DNA from: Peptoniphilus_A sp001811425
GTDB lineage: Bacteria; Bacillota; Clostridia; Tissierellales; Peptoniphilaceae
Assembly: GCF_001811425.1 (NCBI RefSeq)
Contig: NZ_KV804697.1
Coordinates: 20,071-84,070 of the forward strand
DNA length: 64,000 bases
Direction of reading: 5' to 3'
The position numbers and the translations under genes are program-made. Of the stretch, positions 25,072 to 32,906 are shown in pieces (within the stretch, counting starts at the first letter, position 1; each line of letters starts with the position of its first letter). The notes beneath the pieces were generated by a model. The model had not been told where the DNA came from. It did not search any database and was given only the letters and a program-made list of their open reading frames with translations.

Positions 25072-26802
25072 TTGTTTTGTCCAAAATGTGGGAATCCTGT
25101 CTCTAAAGACGACAACTTTTGTGCTTCCTGTGGTCACAACTTAAAGGATGTCAAGGTAAGAATTACATCCAAAAAAGATGACAAAAAAGAAGACACTACT
25201 AAGGTAAAAAAAGTTTCTGAACACACTAGAGTCTTTAATCCAAAGTCTCTTGATGCCATTGACACCACTGATGAACTCAAAAACATTATTGCTGAAGTAG
25301 ACAGAAAAATTTCCAAAAATATTGAAGACTACCAAAAGGGCAATGTCCAATCAAAATCACCTGCAAAGGAAAAGATAATTAAAAAATCTCCTGCAAAGGA
25401 TATTGATATAGAAAAAAAGTCTAAAGTTTCTGAAAAGAAATTTGATACTATTGACACAAAAAAAGCTGATAAAGAATTTTTAGCAGCCAATAGTGATGTT
25501 AAATCTGAATCTGGCATGAGCCAAAAGGAACTCATTAGAAGAGTCCAAGAAGAACTTAAAAAATCAAATTATAAGGAAAAGAAAAAAACTTCTCCTGCAA
25601 AAGAAGAAAAATCTTCACAAGCAAGCATCTCTAATGATGATTCTTTTGAAAGTTCCTATGATTTAGAAAATATAAAAATTGAAAATCCTAAGAAATTTTC
25701 TTTAAAGGAAAAGTGGAAAAATTTTATTAACGAAGAAGACGATGAATTTTCTATTTTCTCAAGCATAAAAGATGACAGCAAGAAAAAAGAAGACACGAGA
25801 AATTTGGAGATTAGCAAATCTCTTGAAGATTCAGAAAAAACTTTTGAGAATACTCTTTCCACTCCAAAGATTGATATTGAAAATGCCATAAAAAAATCTG
25901 AAGAGGAAAAAAAGAAAAAAGCAAAAGCTGAAGAAGAAAAAAAATCAAAAGAAATTATAACTTCTAGTGAAGAAAAAATTTCTGGCGAAGAAAAAACTTC
26001 CGTGGATTCAAAACTTTCAGAAAAAGTAGAGCCTATGGATAAAAAGTCAGAGACTCCTCTTAAAGAGAAAAAATCTAAAAATCTCAAGGACTTATTTTCC
26101 TTTAAAGACAAGGGCGAAAAACCTGTCAAAGAAATAAATTCTGTGGATTCAAAAGTTGACAAGGTCATTGAAGAAGACTTATCCAAAAAGGTAAGTCATG
26201 TAGAAACAAAAATTTCACAAAAATCCATGAAGAGTCTCGACAAGGTCCTAGACTTTTTAAGTAAAATCACCAACAAGATTTCAAATTACATTGGCGACTT
26301 TGGCTCAAAGGAAAGTAAAATTGTAATTGGAATAGGCGCTTTATTAAATGCCATTGCACTTTTAATTGGCAGCGGGTCTTTTAGATTTATTTTAGTTTTA
26401 TTTTTAATTCTTAAAATGGTCTTTGACTATTTTGAATTTTATGTACCCCTTAATATTGCAACTGACAGAGACGACATTGACACATCTTATCCTGAAGTGA
26501 AAAAATTCGCCCTTATAAACTGGATAATTTGTAAGGCCTTTTTGTTCCTTGGCTTTTTAATTTCACCCTTCGGTGGCTTCTTAAAATACAACATGTTGCA
26601 AGCCTTGACAGCAATGCCTCTTGCCACATTTTTATTAGTTGTGCTTTCTGTCTTAATTGCAATCACTCTTTACAGCAGAGAGTTTATTGGAAGATCAAAA
26701 ATTAATTTCATTGGCTGGTACGCCATTGCCTTTACACTTTTTGAACTTCTATTTAAGATGATTTGGTTCATAATTAACTTTATTTTCGTAACACTTTTTT
26801 AA
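25072..26802 (+). CDS. Zinc-ribbon membrane protein with long charged linker, unknown
   Basis: 576 aa from a TTG start at 25072, chosen because AAGGTG lies five bases before it and zinc-ribbon proteins typically start MFCPKCG. The first 25 residues are a zinc ribbon (CPKCG and CASCG). About residues 30-410 are a Lys/Glu/Ser-rich, probably disordered linker. The C-terminus (about 415-576) has four to five membrane segments resembling a small integral domain. Similar zinc-ribbon plus membrane layouts occur in Firmicutes, but their function is unsettled. It stands alone between its promoter and a terminator. Confidence 0.7.
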   Translation: MFCPKCGNPVSKDDNFCASCGHNLKDVKVRITSKKDDKKEDTTKVKKVSEHTRVFNPKSLDAIDTTDELKNIIAEVDRKISKNIEDYQKGNVQSKSPAKEKIIKKSPAKDIDIEKKSKVSEKKFDTIDTKKADKEFLAANSDVKSESGMSQKELIRRVQEELKKSNYKEKKKTSPAKEEKSSQASISNDDSFESSYDLENIKIENPKKFSLKEKWKNFINEEDDEFSIFSSIKDDSKKKEDTRNLEISKSLEDSEKTFENTLSTPKIDIENAIKKSEEEKKKKAKAEEEKKSKEIITSSEEKISGEEKTSVDSKLSEKVEPMDKKSETPLKEKKSKNLKDLFSFKDKGEKPVKEINSVDSKVDKVIEEDLSKKVSHVETKISQKSMKSLDKVLDFLSKITNKISNYIGDFGSKESKIVIGIGALLNAIALLIGSGSFRFILVLFLILKMVFDYFEFYVPLNIATDRDDIDTSYPEVKKFALINWIICKAFLFLGFLISPFGGFLKYNMLQALTAMPLATFLLVVLSVLIAITLYSREFIGRSKINFIGWYAIAFTLFELLFKMIWFIINFIFVTLF

Positions 26803-26815
26803 GACAATAAAATAA

Positions 26816-26847
26816 GGAGAGTAGTAGAAAAACTGCTCTCCTTTTTT
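26816..26847 (+). terminator. Terminator after zinc-ribbon gene
   Basis: A nine-base stem GGAGAGTAG / CTGCTCTCC (one wobble) is followed by six T. Confidence 0.8.
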
Positions 26848-26864
26848 CATGCAAATTTTTAAAA

Positions 26865-27905
26865 TTAATAATAACTTTTGTGATCTGTGTCTAAATATTT
26901 TTTTAAATCACTTGGCTTATAAAGACCCTTGTCTGTCACAAAGCCTGTGATGAGTTCTGGTGGCGTTATGTCAAAGGAAGGATAAATTGCCTTTACTCCC
27001 CTTGCTGTATGGTCACCGAGTACAAGTGAAGGGTCACGAAGTTCAATTACTATATCGTCTTTAGCTTTCTTTTCTCCATCTGGCATGCCCGTTACATAAA
27101 AGGGCACCTTAAACGGGCGAGCCACAAGAGCAATTTGATGAGTGCCAACTTTATTTGCCACATGACCATCAAGGGTAATTGTGTCCGATGCCGATGTAAA
27201 TAAGTCTATGCCTATATTTTCCATGGTGTAGGCGACCATATTGTCTGTTATGACTGTGGTGTCAAAGCCCATTTGGCTTATGCAAGTTGCAGTGAGCCTT
27301 GCCCCTTGATAGTAGGGTCTAGTTTCGGTGCAGTAGAATTTAACATCCTTTCCTTGCTCTTTTAGAGTCCTTGTCATTGTGCCAATAATTGTCTCTGCAA
27401 AACATTGGGTCAAAACTTTTCCCCCATCAGGTATTAAATCGCAGAGATACTTTGCAACTTCATTCATGGCGCTGTATCTTCTGTTTAAAGAATTTATAGA
27501 TTCTTGGAAAAGAGCCTCCACTACATCATCTCCACTTTCCATTGCCTTTTTGGCAGCTTCTATAGACCCTCTAGTAACTTTTCTTAACCTTGTAGATGTA
27601 GTTGGTCTTGCAGTAGAAATTGTCTCTGCTGCATCTTCTAAGAAGTTTAATAAATCTTCTCCCCTTAAATCTCTCGCCTCATAGGCTGCAAGTGCCATGC
27701 CCATACCTGCTGCTGTGTAGGGTCCTGCTGACTGTGTCACCATATCCTTTATGGCTCTTGCAACTTCCTTGTGAGTCCTACATATTTCAAAGCGTATTTC
27801 CTTGGGGTAGACTCTCCTGTCTAATATCCTAACTTCTCCATCTTCATACCAAGCCACATTTTCATATCTTAGCATAAAGGGCATATCATAATCTTGTCTC
27901 TTCAT
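26865..27905 (-). CDS. MtnA/eIF2B-family sugar-1-phosphate isomerase, divergent
   Basis: 346 aa, the usual length for 5-methylthioribose-1-phosphate isomerase. The catalytic Cys and Asp positions are kept (Cys168 in LTQC, Asp241 in SASDT), as is ETRPYYQGARLTA. Several conserved neighbours differ: GADR reads SASDT, the residues after the Cys read FAET, and ARPTAVNL reads ARPTTSTRL. The fold isomerises an aldose 1-phosphate to a ketose 1-phosphate. It begins one base after the purine nucleoside phosphorylase stop, and a class II aldolase is divergent. The substrate could be methylthioribose 1-phosphate, deoxyribose or ribose 1-phosphate. Confidence 0.78.
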   Translation of the reverse strand: MKRQDYDMPFMLRYENVAWYEDGEVRILDRRVYPKEIRFEICRTHKEVARAIKDMVTQSAGPYTAAGMGMALAAYEARDLRGEDLLNFLEDAAETISTARPTTSTRLRKVTRGSIEAAKKAMESGDDVVEALFQESINSLNRRYSAMNEVAKYLCDLIPDGGKVLTQCFAETIIGTMTRTLKEQGKDVKFYCTETRPYYQGARLTATCISQMGFDTTVITDNMVAYTMENIGIDLFTSASDTITLDGHVANKVGTHQIALVARPFKVPFYVTGMPDGEKKAKDDIVIELRDPSLVLGDHTARGVKAIYPSFDITPPELITGFVTDKGLYKPSDLKKYLDTDHKSYY

Positions 27906-28730
27906 TTATTCCAACTCCCCAATTATTTTCACAATCAAATTTTTTAATTTTGGCGAAACTTCCCTTGCCACATCTTCAACTTCACTTCCGTCCATATTTT
28001 CTATGCGGTCAGAGGAATAATTTGTGGCAACTGAAAAGGCAAGGACCCTTATGCCGCAGTGACCTGCCGTCAAAGTTTCTGTAATAGTTGACATGCCAAC
28101 TAAGTCGCCGCCAAGACTTCTTATGGCCCTAATTTCTGATGGTGATTCAAAAAATGGTCCCACAGTGAAGAAGTAAACTCCTTCCTTTAATTCAATCCCC
28201 TCTTCAAGGGCAGATTTTTTTGCAAGGCTACGAAGTTCCTTGTCATATAAATTGTCAATGGGATAAAATCTTTCGCCAAATTCTGACAAATTGTTGCCCC
28301 TTGTCGGACTCACACCAGCAAAATTTATGTGGTCTCTAATTAGGCAAATATCTCCTGGATAAAAATTATAATTTACAGCACCTGCTGCATTTGTGAGAAT
28401 TAAATTTTTTACTCCAAGGAGCTTTAAAACATAAACTGGCATGGCAAGTTCGTCAAAGTCGTAGCCTTCATAGTAGTGAAATCTTTTGGTCATGCATATG
28501 ACATGCTTTCCAGATAATTTCCCAAAAATAAATTTCCCCTGGCTATTACTTGTGGAAATCAAAAAATTTGGCACATCTCTGTAGTCAATTTCTAGCTTAT
28601 CTTCCATTTCATCTAAAAGATTTTCAAGACCTGTGCCGAGAATTATGGCAAGCTCTGGCCTTGTTTTTATCTTTTCTAAAATATAGTCTGCACTTTTTTT
28701 ATAATTTTCAAAAATTTTTTCTTTTAACAT
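27906..28730 (-). CDS. Purine nucleoside phosphorylase (trimeric type)
   Basis: 274 aa. It matches the trimeric PNP/MTA-phosphorylase family: LGTGLENL phosphate loop, RFHYYEGY, NAAGAVNYNFYPGD, GPFFESPSE (Glu195), VGMSTITE and FSVATNYS. Asn237 in the last motif points to 6-oxopurine substrates (inosine, guanosine). MTA phosphorylases carry Asp there. It splits purine nucleosides with phosphate to base plus ribose 1-phosphate. The stop abuts the MtnA-family gene. It belongs with that isomerase and perhaps the divergent aldolase. Confidence 0.88.
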   Translation of the reverse strand: MLKEKIFENYKKSADYILEKIKTRPELAIILGTGLENLLDEMEDKLEIDYRDVPNFLISTSNSQGKFIFGKLSGKHVICMTKRFHYYEGYDFDELAMPVYVLKLLGVKNLILTNAAGAVNYNFYPGDICLIRDHINFAGVSPTRGNNLSEFGERFYPIDNLYDKELRSLAKKSALEEGIELKEGVYFFTVGPFFESPSEIRAIRSLGGDLVGMSTITETLTAGHCGIRVLAFSVATNYSSDRIENMDGSEVEDVAREVSPKLKNLIVKIIGELE

Positions 28731-28818
28731 AGTCCCTCTCCATTTATCTTTAGTCTAACACAGGATAAGCAATTGTCAATTGCAGGTAAGATGTGATAAA
28801 TTATATTTGAGGTGCGAC

Positions 28819-29403
28819 ATGAATTACAGAAAAATTTTAGTAGAATATGGAAAAAAACTTTTAGATAAAAAATTAGTGGCAGGCACTAGCGGCAATTTAA
28901 GCCTTAGGGGTCAAGGTGATGAAATTTACATTAGCCCAAGTGGCATGGACTACTTAGAAATCAAAGAAGATGACATTGTAAAAATAAATTTTAATGGCGA
29001 AATTTTAGATGGAGACAAAAAACCTTCCTCAGAGTGGATGATGCATAGAGAAATTTACAAAAATTATCCATCCTACAATGCCATAGTCCACACTCATTCA
29101 AGTTTTGCCACAGCCTTTGCAGTTTCACGAAAAAAGATTCCCCTAATTTTAATTGAGATGGAACCCTTTTTAGGTGGCGAAATTGAAGTAGCTCCCTTTG
29201 AACCTTCAGGATCCCTTGAACTTGCAAGGTCTATCCTTCCCTATTTGAAAAAATCAAACTCCTGCCTACTAGCAAATCACGGAGTTGTCTCTTGCGGCAA
29301 GGACATGGAGTCTGCCTTTTTATCAGCAGAATATGTGGAAGACGCGGCAAAAATTTACTATTACTCCTTAAATATTGGCGAGCCAAAAATAATTTCAGAA
29401 TAA
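28819..29403 (+). CDS. Class II aldolase/adducin-family aldolase
   Basis: 194 aa from the ATG at 28819, which has a GAGGTG site. A codon start 13 residues earlier lacks one. The zinc and catalytic residues of fuculose/rhamnulose phosphate aldolases are present: Glu72 (SEWMMH), His91 and His93 (VHTHSS) and His154 (ANHG). SGNLSLR near residue 24 is a typical phosphate-binding motif. Such enzymes split ketose 1-phosphates into DHAP and an aldehyde. Divergent pairing with PNP and MtnA-family genes suggests ribulose- or methylthioribulose-type 1-phosphates as substrate. Confidence 0.85.
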   Translation: MNYRKILVEYGKKLLDKKLVAGTSGNLSLRGQGDEIYISPSGMDYLEIKEDDIVKINFNGEILDGDKKPSSEWMMHREIYKNYPSYNAIVHTHSSFATAFAVSRKKIPLILIEMEPFLGGEIEVAPFEPSGSLELARSILPYLKKSNSCLLANHGVVSCGKDMESAFLSAEYVEDAAKIYYYSLNIGEPKIISE

Positions 29404-29418
29404 ATTTAAAAATAACGC

Positions 29419-29445
29419 AAAAAAGACAGTCCCCCTGTCTTTTTT
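29419..29445. terminator. Bidirectional terminator
   Basis: An AGACAG/CTGTCT stem with flanking A and T runs on both sides separates the convergent aldolase and nicotinamidase-like genes. Confidence 0.8.
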
Positions 29446-29501
29446 CTCTGTACCTATAAATTTTTACCACTAAAAATTTTCCTTGAGCACTAATAAAAAA
29501 T

Positions 29502-30026
29502 TTAAATAGCCTTTATGTGGCAAGATTCCATTACGCTAATGGCTGCTGCTTTCTTTTCCTCTGTAAGTCCCTCTGTCAAATCTTTGTAGATATAAATATT
29601 TTTTTCTGGCAAAAATCCCTTTACCAATAAGGCATTGGAAACTACGCAAATATCTGTCACAAGTCCCAAGAAATAAATGCTATCTATGCCATCTTTTTCA
29701 TCTAAACTTTTTAAATACTCTCCCAGTTCGATTGAGGCAAAAGTATTTTTTTCAAATTTTTTCGCCCTATCAAAACTTTTTGTTTCCTTTAATGCGTCTG
29801 CAATTTCATGACCCCATGTTCCCTTTATACAGTGTTCTATGGGAAGATTTTCTCCTTCCTTTGTCTTTAAATAGTCTTCATAATGGGTGTCTAAGGTGTA
29901 AATTATTTCTCCCTTAAATTCCTCTACCTTTTCCACAACCTTATCTAAAAGTTTTTCTGTGTCCCTTCCCTTTAGAGAGCCACTTATAAAATCATTTTGC
30001 ATATCAATTACAACTAATGCCTCCAT
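29502..30026 (-). CDS. Nicotinamidase-like isochorismatase-family hydrolase
   Basis: 174 aa. The catalytic triad positions are Asp8 (VIDMQNDF), Lys93 (KKFEKNTF) and Cys127 (VTDICVVSN). Metal-site residues Asp46, His48 and His65 (TLDTHYEDY, IEHCIKGTWG) are present, which is the nicotinamidase/PncA pattern. It would release nicotinic acid and ammonia from nicotinamide for NAD salvage. It is a single gene, convergent with the aldolase and divergent from sfsA. Confidence 0.78.
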   Translation of the reverse strand: MEALVVIDMQNDFISGSLKGRDTEKLLDKVVEKVEEFKGEIIYTLDTHYEDYLKTKEGENLPIEHCIKGTWGHEIADALKETKSFDRAKKFEKNTFASIELGEYLKSLDEKDGIDSIYFLGLVTDICVVSNALLVKGFLPEKNIYIYKDLTEGLTEEKKAAAISVMESCHIKAI

Positions 30027-30059
30027 GTCCTCACTCCTTTACCCTATGATACAACAAGT

Positions 30060-30088
30060 TTTACATATTTTAAAGTTCACTGTATAAT
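30060..30088 (+). promoter_or_regulatory. Promoter of sfsA
   Basis: TTTACA at 30060 and TATAAT at 30083 are 17 bases apart. A GGGGTGA ribosome site follows, then the ATG at 30104. Confidence 0.65.
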
Positions 30089-30103
30089 ATTTTGGGGTGA
30101 ATT

Positions 30104-30820
30104 ATGAAATACAAGAGTGTTTTAAAAGCAGAATTTTTATATAGAAAAAATAGATTTATCGCTCTTTGCAAAAAGGGTTTCTTGACTCTTACTGTCTATG
30201 TGCCAAACACTGGCAGGTGCAAGGAAATTTTAAGAGAAGGTGCCACAGTTTTTCTTACCTACAATGACAGTCCCAACAGAAAGACTTCCTACACCCTCAT
30301 TGCCGTCATGAAGGACGATAAAATAATAAATATCGATTCACAAGCTCCCAACGAGATAGCTTACCAGGCATTTTTGCAAAATAAAATTGACCTTGGCTTT
30401 AAGTACAATAAAATAAAAAGAGAATACTCTCATGGCGATTCCCGCTTTGATTTTTATTTAGAAGGCGAAGGCAGAAGGGCTCTCTTAGAAGTCAAGGGCG
30501 TGACTCTTGAAAATAAGGGCATCGTCGCCTTCCCCGATGCGCCAACTACGAGGGGACTTAAGCATATAAATGGTCTCATTGAAGCTAGTGGCGAATACTT
30601 AACTTACATCCTCTTTGTAATTCAAATGAAGGATGTAAAGTTTTTCACGCCAAATTACCTGACAGATAAAAATTTTTCGCAGGGACTTATAAGGGCAAGA
30701 GAGGCTGGAGTTAATATTCTCGCCTACGACTGCTTAGTAACGAGAAATTCACTGGAAATATCAGATAAAGTGCCTGTAGTTTTGGAGGAAACATGGAATT
30801 TAGACTTGCAAGAGAATTAG
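30104..30820 (+). CDS. sfsA: SfsA-family DNA/RNA nuclease (sugar fermentation stimulation protein)
   Basis: 238 aa. The SfsA order is clear: an N-terminal OB-like domain (FLYRKNRFIALCKKG, VYVPNTGRCKEIL) and a PD-(D/E)XK-like C-terminal domain with SRFDFYLEG and ALLEVKGVTLE, then FPDAPTTRGLKHI. The family was named from E. coli maltose phenotypes and later shown to have nuclease features. Its cellular role is unclear. It overlaps the downstream GNAT gene by 28 bp, so it is the first gene of a three-gene transcript. Confidence 0.93.
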   Translation: MKYKSVLKAEFLYRKNRFIALCKKGFLTLTVYVPNTGRCKEILREGATVFLTYNDSPNRKTSYTLIAVMKDDKIINIDSQAPNEIAYQAFLQNKIDLGFKYNKIKREYSHGDSRFDFYLEGEGRRALLEVKGVTLENKGIVAFPDAPTTRGLKHINGLIEASGEYLTYILFVIQMKDVKFFTPNYLTDKNFSQGLIRAREAGVNILAYDCLVTRNSLEISDKVPVVLEETWNLDLQEN

Positions 30821-31296
30821 ATAGAGAAAAAATCGAAAAAATTTATGAAGATGGCTCTCTTAAATTAAAATCGCTGGGCATAAACCAGTGGCAGGGAGCT
30901 GACAAGCCAAATTTAAATAATTTTAAAGATCTTATAGAAAACAAAAATATTTTTGTCTTAGAAGACCAGGGAAAAGTAGTGTCCACTGTAATAATTTACG
31001 CCCATGATGAGGACTATGAAAATAATTTAGCTGGAGAATGGAAAAGTCCAAGGCCCTATGTGGCTCTTCACAGGATTGGAAGCCTTGCAAGTGAGAGAAA
31101 AAAGGGCTATGGCAGAAAAATTATTGAATTTGCAGAAGCCTATGCGAGGGAAAATAATTTTAAATCAGTTCGCATTGACACCCACAGAGAAAATAAGTCC
31201 ATGCAAAATCTTTTAAATGCACTTGGCTATACTTATGTGGGCATAGTTTATCTTGGCGGCAAAAGTGAAAGATTTGCCTATGAAAAAGTATTGTGA
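30793..31296 (+). CDS. GNAT-family N-acetyltransferase
   Basis: 167 aa with a GGAGGAAAC ribosome site inside the end of sfsA. The acetyl-CoA binding region (RIGSLASERKKGYGRKIIEFA, about residues 96-116) carries the RxxGxG/A-like loop. IDTHRENKSMQNLLNALGYTYVG is the family's C-terminal segment. The acceptor is unknown. It ends just before a DUF6440 gene in the same operon. Confidence 0.85.
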   Translation: MEFRLARELDREKIEKIYEDGSLKLKSLGINQWQGADKPNLNNFKDLIENKNIFVLEDQGKVVSTVIIYAHDEDYENNLAGEWKSPRPYVALHRIGSLASERKKGYGRKIIEFAEAYARENNFKSVRIDTHRENKSMQNLLNALGYTYVGIVYLGGKSERFAYEKVL

Positions 31297-31303
31297 GGTT
31301 AAT

Positions 31304-31519
31304 ATGTTTAAAGATAGAGAAGACAAGAGGTTTATAAAAATTTTTAAGGAGGGCTCTCTTACTGAGTCCATACAAATTCTATTAGACACTGAAACAGGAG
31401 TAAATTATCTCTACATCGGTGCAGGTTACGGTATGGGCATCACTCCCCTCCTAAACTCTGAGGGAAAAGTTGTAATTTCAAGTCAAAGAGAAATACAAAA
31501 TTATATTGAAAGAAATTAA
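31304..31519 (+). CDS. DUF6440-type small protein
   Basis: 71 aa from the ATG at 31304, preceded by a GAGG site. It begins FKDREDKRFIKIFKEG and has TGVNYLYIGAGYGMGITPLLNSEGK, the pattern of the DUF6440 family, whose function is unknown. It starts 8 bases after the GNAT stop and ends in a bidirectional terminator. A longer frame starting further upstream overlaps the GNAT gene and lacks a ribosome site. Confidence 0.75.
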   Translation: MFKDREDKRFIKIFKEGSLTESIQILLDTETGVNYLYIGAGYGMGITPLLNSEGKVVISSQREIQNYIERN

Positions 31520-31565
31520 AAAAAGCCACAGCTTACTAAAAATCTTAAAGTAAACTGTGGTTTTT
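31518..31565. terminator. Bidirectional terminator between DUF6440 gene and mgtE
   Basis: A 12-base stem CCACAGCTTACT / AGTAAACTGTGG (one wobble) has an A run before and a T run after it. Confidence 0.8.
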
Positions 31566-31567
31566 AT

Positions 31568-32905
31568 TTAAATTAAAAGTGGCAAGAAAACTGTGGCAAG
31601 TCCTAAGAAGATAAAAAACCCAAAGACATCTGTAAATGTTGTGAGAAAAATTGATGAGGCTATGGCTGGGTCAATTTTCATCTTATCCAAGATAAGTGGA
31701 ATGAGAAATCCCATGGAGCAGGCAATTATCATGTTGGCAATCATGGCTAAGAATAAAATAAATCCTAAATAGATATTGTGATGCCAAAATACAAAAACTC
31801 CAGCTGCCAAAATTCCTATAATGGCTCCTTCAAAAAGTCCCAAAAATATTTCTTTAAATATAAGTTTATAATCCTCTTTGAGGGACAACTCACCACGAGC
31901 AAGTGATGTAAGTATAATTGAAAGAGTTTGTGAGCCTGCGTTGCCGCCCATTCCCGTTACAATTGGCATGGCTGCAGATAGGACGACTACCTGTGAAATT
32001 GTGGACTCAAAACCCTTTACAACAGAGGATGCCAAAAAGGCTGTCAGTAAATTTACAATTAACCAAGGAATCCTGCTCTTAAAGGAGTCAAACCAAGTTG
32101 AGTCGTAAACTTCGTCTGCATTAACACCGTGCATCTGCAAAATATCTTCGTTGTGCTCTTGGTCGATGATGGCAATAATGTCTTCTGATGTAATAACGCC
32201 AAGGATTGCCATGTTGCTGTTTACTACTGGCAAAATGTCTAGCTCGTACTTGCTAAAGAGGTTTGCCGCAACTTCTTGGTCGTCAGTGCCATATACATAA
32301 AAGTCCACTTCTTTTAAAATATCTTGAAGAAAAGTCTTGGCATTGGCAACTAAGAGATCCCTTATTGTCACAATTCCTTGCAGTCTGTGATAATCGTCTG
32401 TGACAAAAATTTCATCAATAATTTCTGTCTCAGGTGAAATTGTCCTGAGTTTTTTTATGGCTTCTTCTGCCGTCAAGTTTGCCCTAAGGGCAATAAAATT
32501 TGTGGTCATGATACCGCCTGCAGACTCTTCGTCAAAGGAAAGTATCATCTTCAAGGTGTTTTTCTCAGCACTTTTCATTGAGGACAAAATTGCCTTTCTC
32601 CTCACCGTTGAAAGAACACCCAAAAGGTCGGCAACTATTGAAGTTTCCATGTGAGCAAAAATTTCTATTAGATCATCATCAGTAAAAAATGCCATCATCC
32701 TTGCGCTGAGGTCATCTTCTGCCGATTCAAAGAGAAGTGCCATGTTATCGTGGCTTACTAGACTAACAAAAGTTTCCAGGTCCTCATCTTCTAAGTCCTC
32801 TGCTTCAAGGGCAATATCCACAGGGTGATACTCATCAAAGAGACTGTTTAAGAGCATGTAATCTTCTATTTTTATAATTTTTTTAATCTCTTCATTCAAA
32901 TCCAT
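31568..32905 (-). CDS. mgtE: Magnesium transporter MgtE
   Basis: 445 aa. I take the ATG at 32905, which has an AGGTGAT site and comes one base after the helicase stop. A GTG three codons earlier overlaps the site itself. The N-terminal superhelical domain, two CBS domains (about residues 130-250) and a C-terminal five-helix pore are visible. The signature GMGGNAGSQTLS lies in the pore. It is a Mg2+-gated channel-like importer. It is co-transcribed with the UvrD-like helicase, a pairing with no obvious functional link. Confidence 0.92.
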   Translation of the reverse strand: MDLNEEIKKIIKIEDYMLLNSLFDEYHPVDIALEAEDLEDEDLETFVSLVSHDNMALLFESAEDDLSARMMAFFTDDDLIEIFAHMETSIVADLLGVLSTVRRKAILSSMKSAEKNTLKMILSFDEESAGGIMTTNFIALRANLTAEEAIKKLRTISPETEIIDEIFVTDDYHRLQGIVTIRDLLVANAKTFLQDILKEVDFYVYGTDDQEVAANLFSKYELDILPVVNSNMAILGVITSEDIIAIIDQEHNEDILQMHGVNADEVYDSTWFDSFKSRIPWLIVNLLTAFLASSVVKGFESTISQVVVLSAAMPIVTGMGGNAGSQTLSIILTSLARGELSLKEDYKLIFKEIFLGLFEGAIIGILAAGVFVFWHHNIYLGFILFLAMIANMIIACSMGFLIPLILDKMKIDPAIASSIFLTTFTDVFGFFIFLGLATVFLPLLI

Positions 32906-32906
32906 T

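Noticed and set aside
25656..26186. 176-codon open frame antisense to the zinc-ribbon gene
   Set aside because: The Ser/Phe-rich translation is what the complement of Lys/Glu-rich codons gives. There is no ribosome site or promoter.
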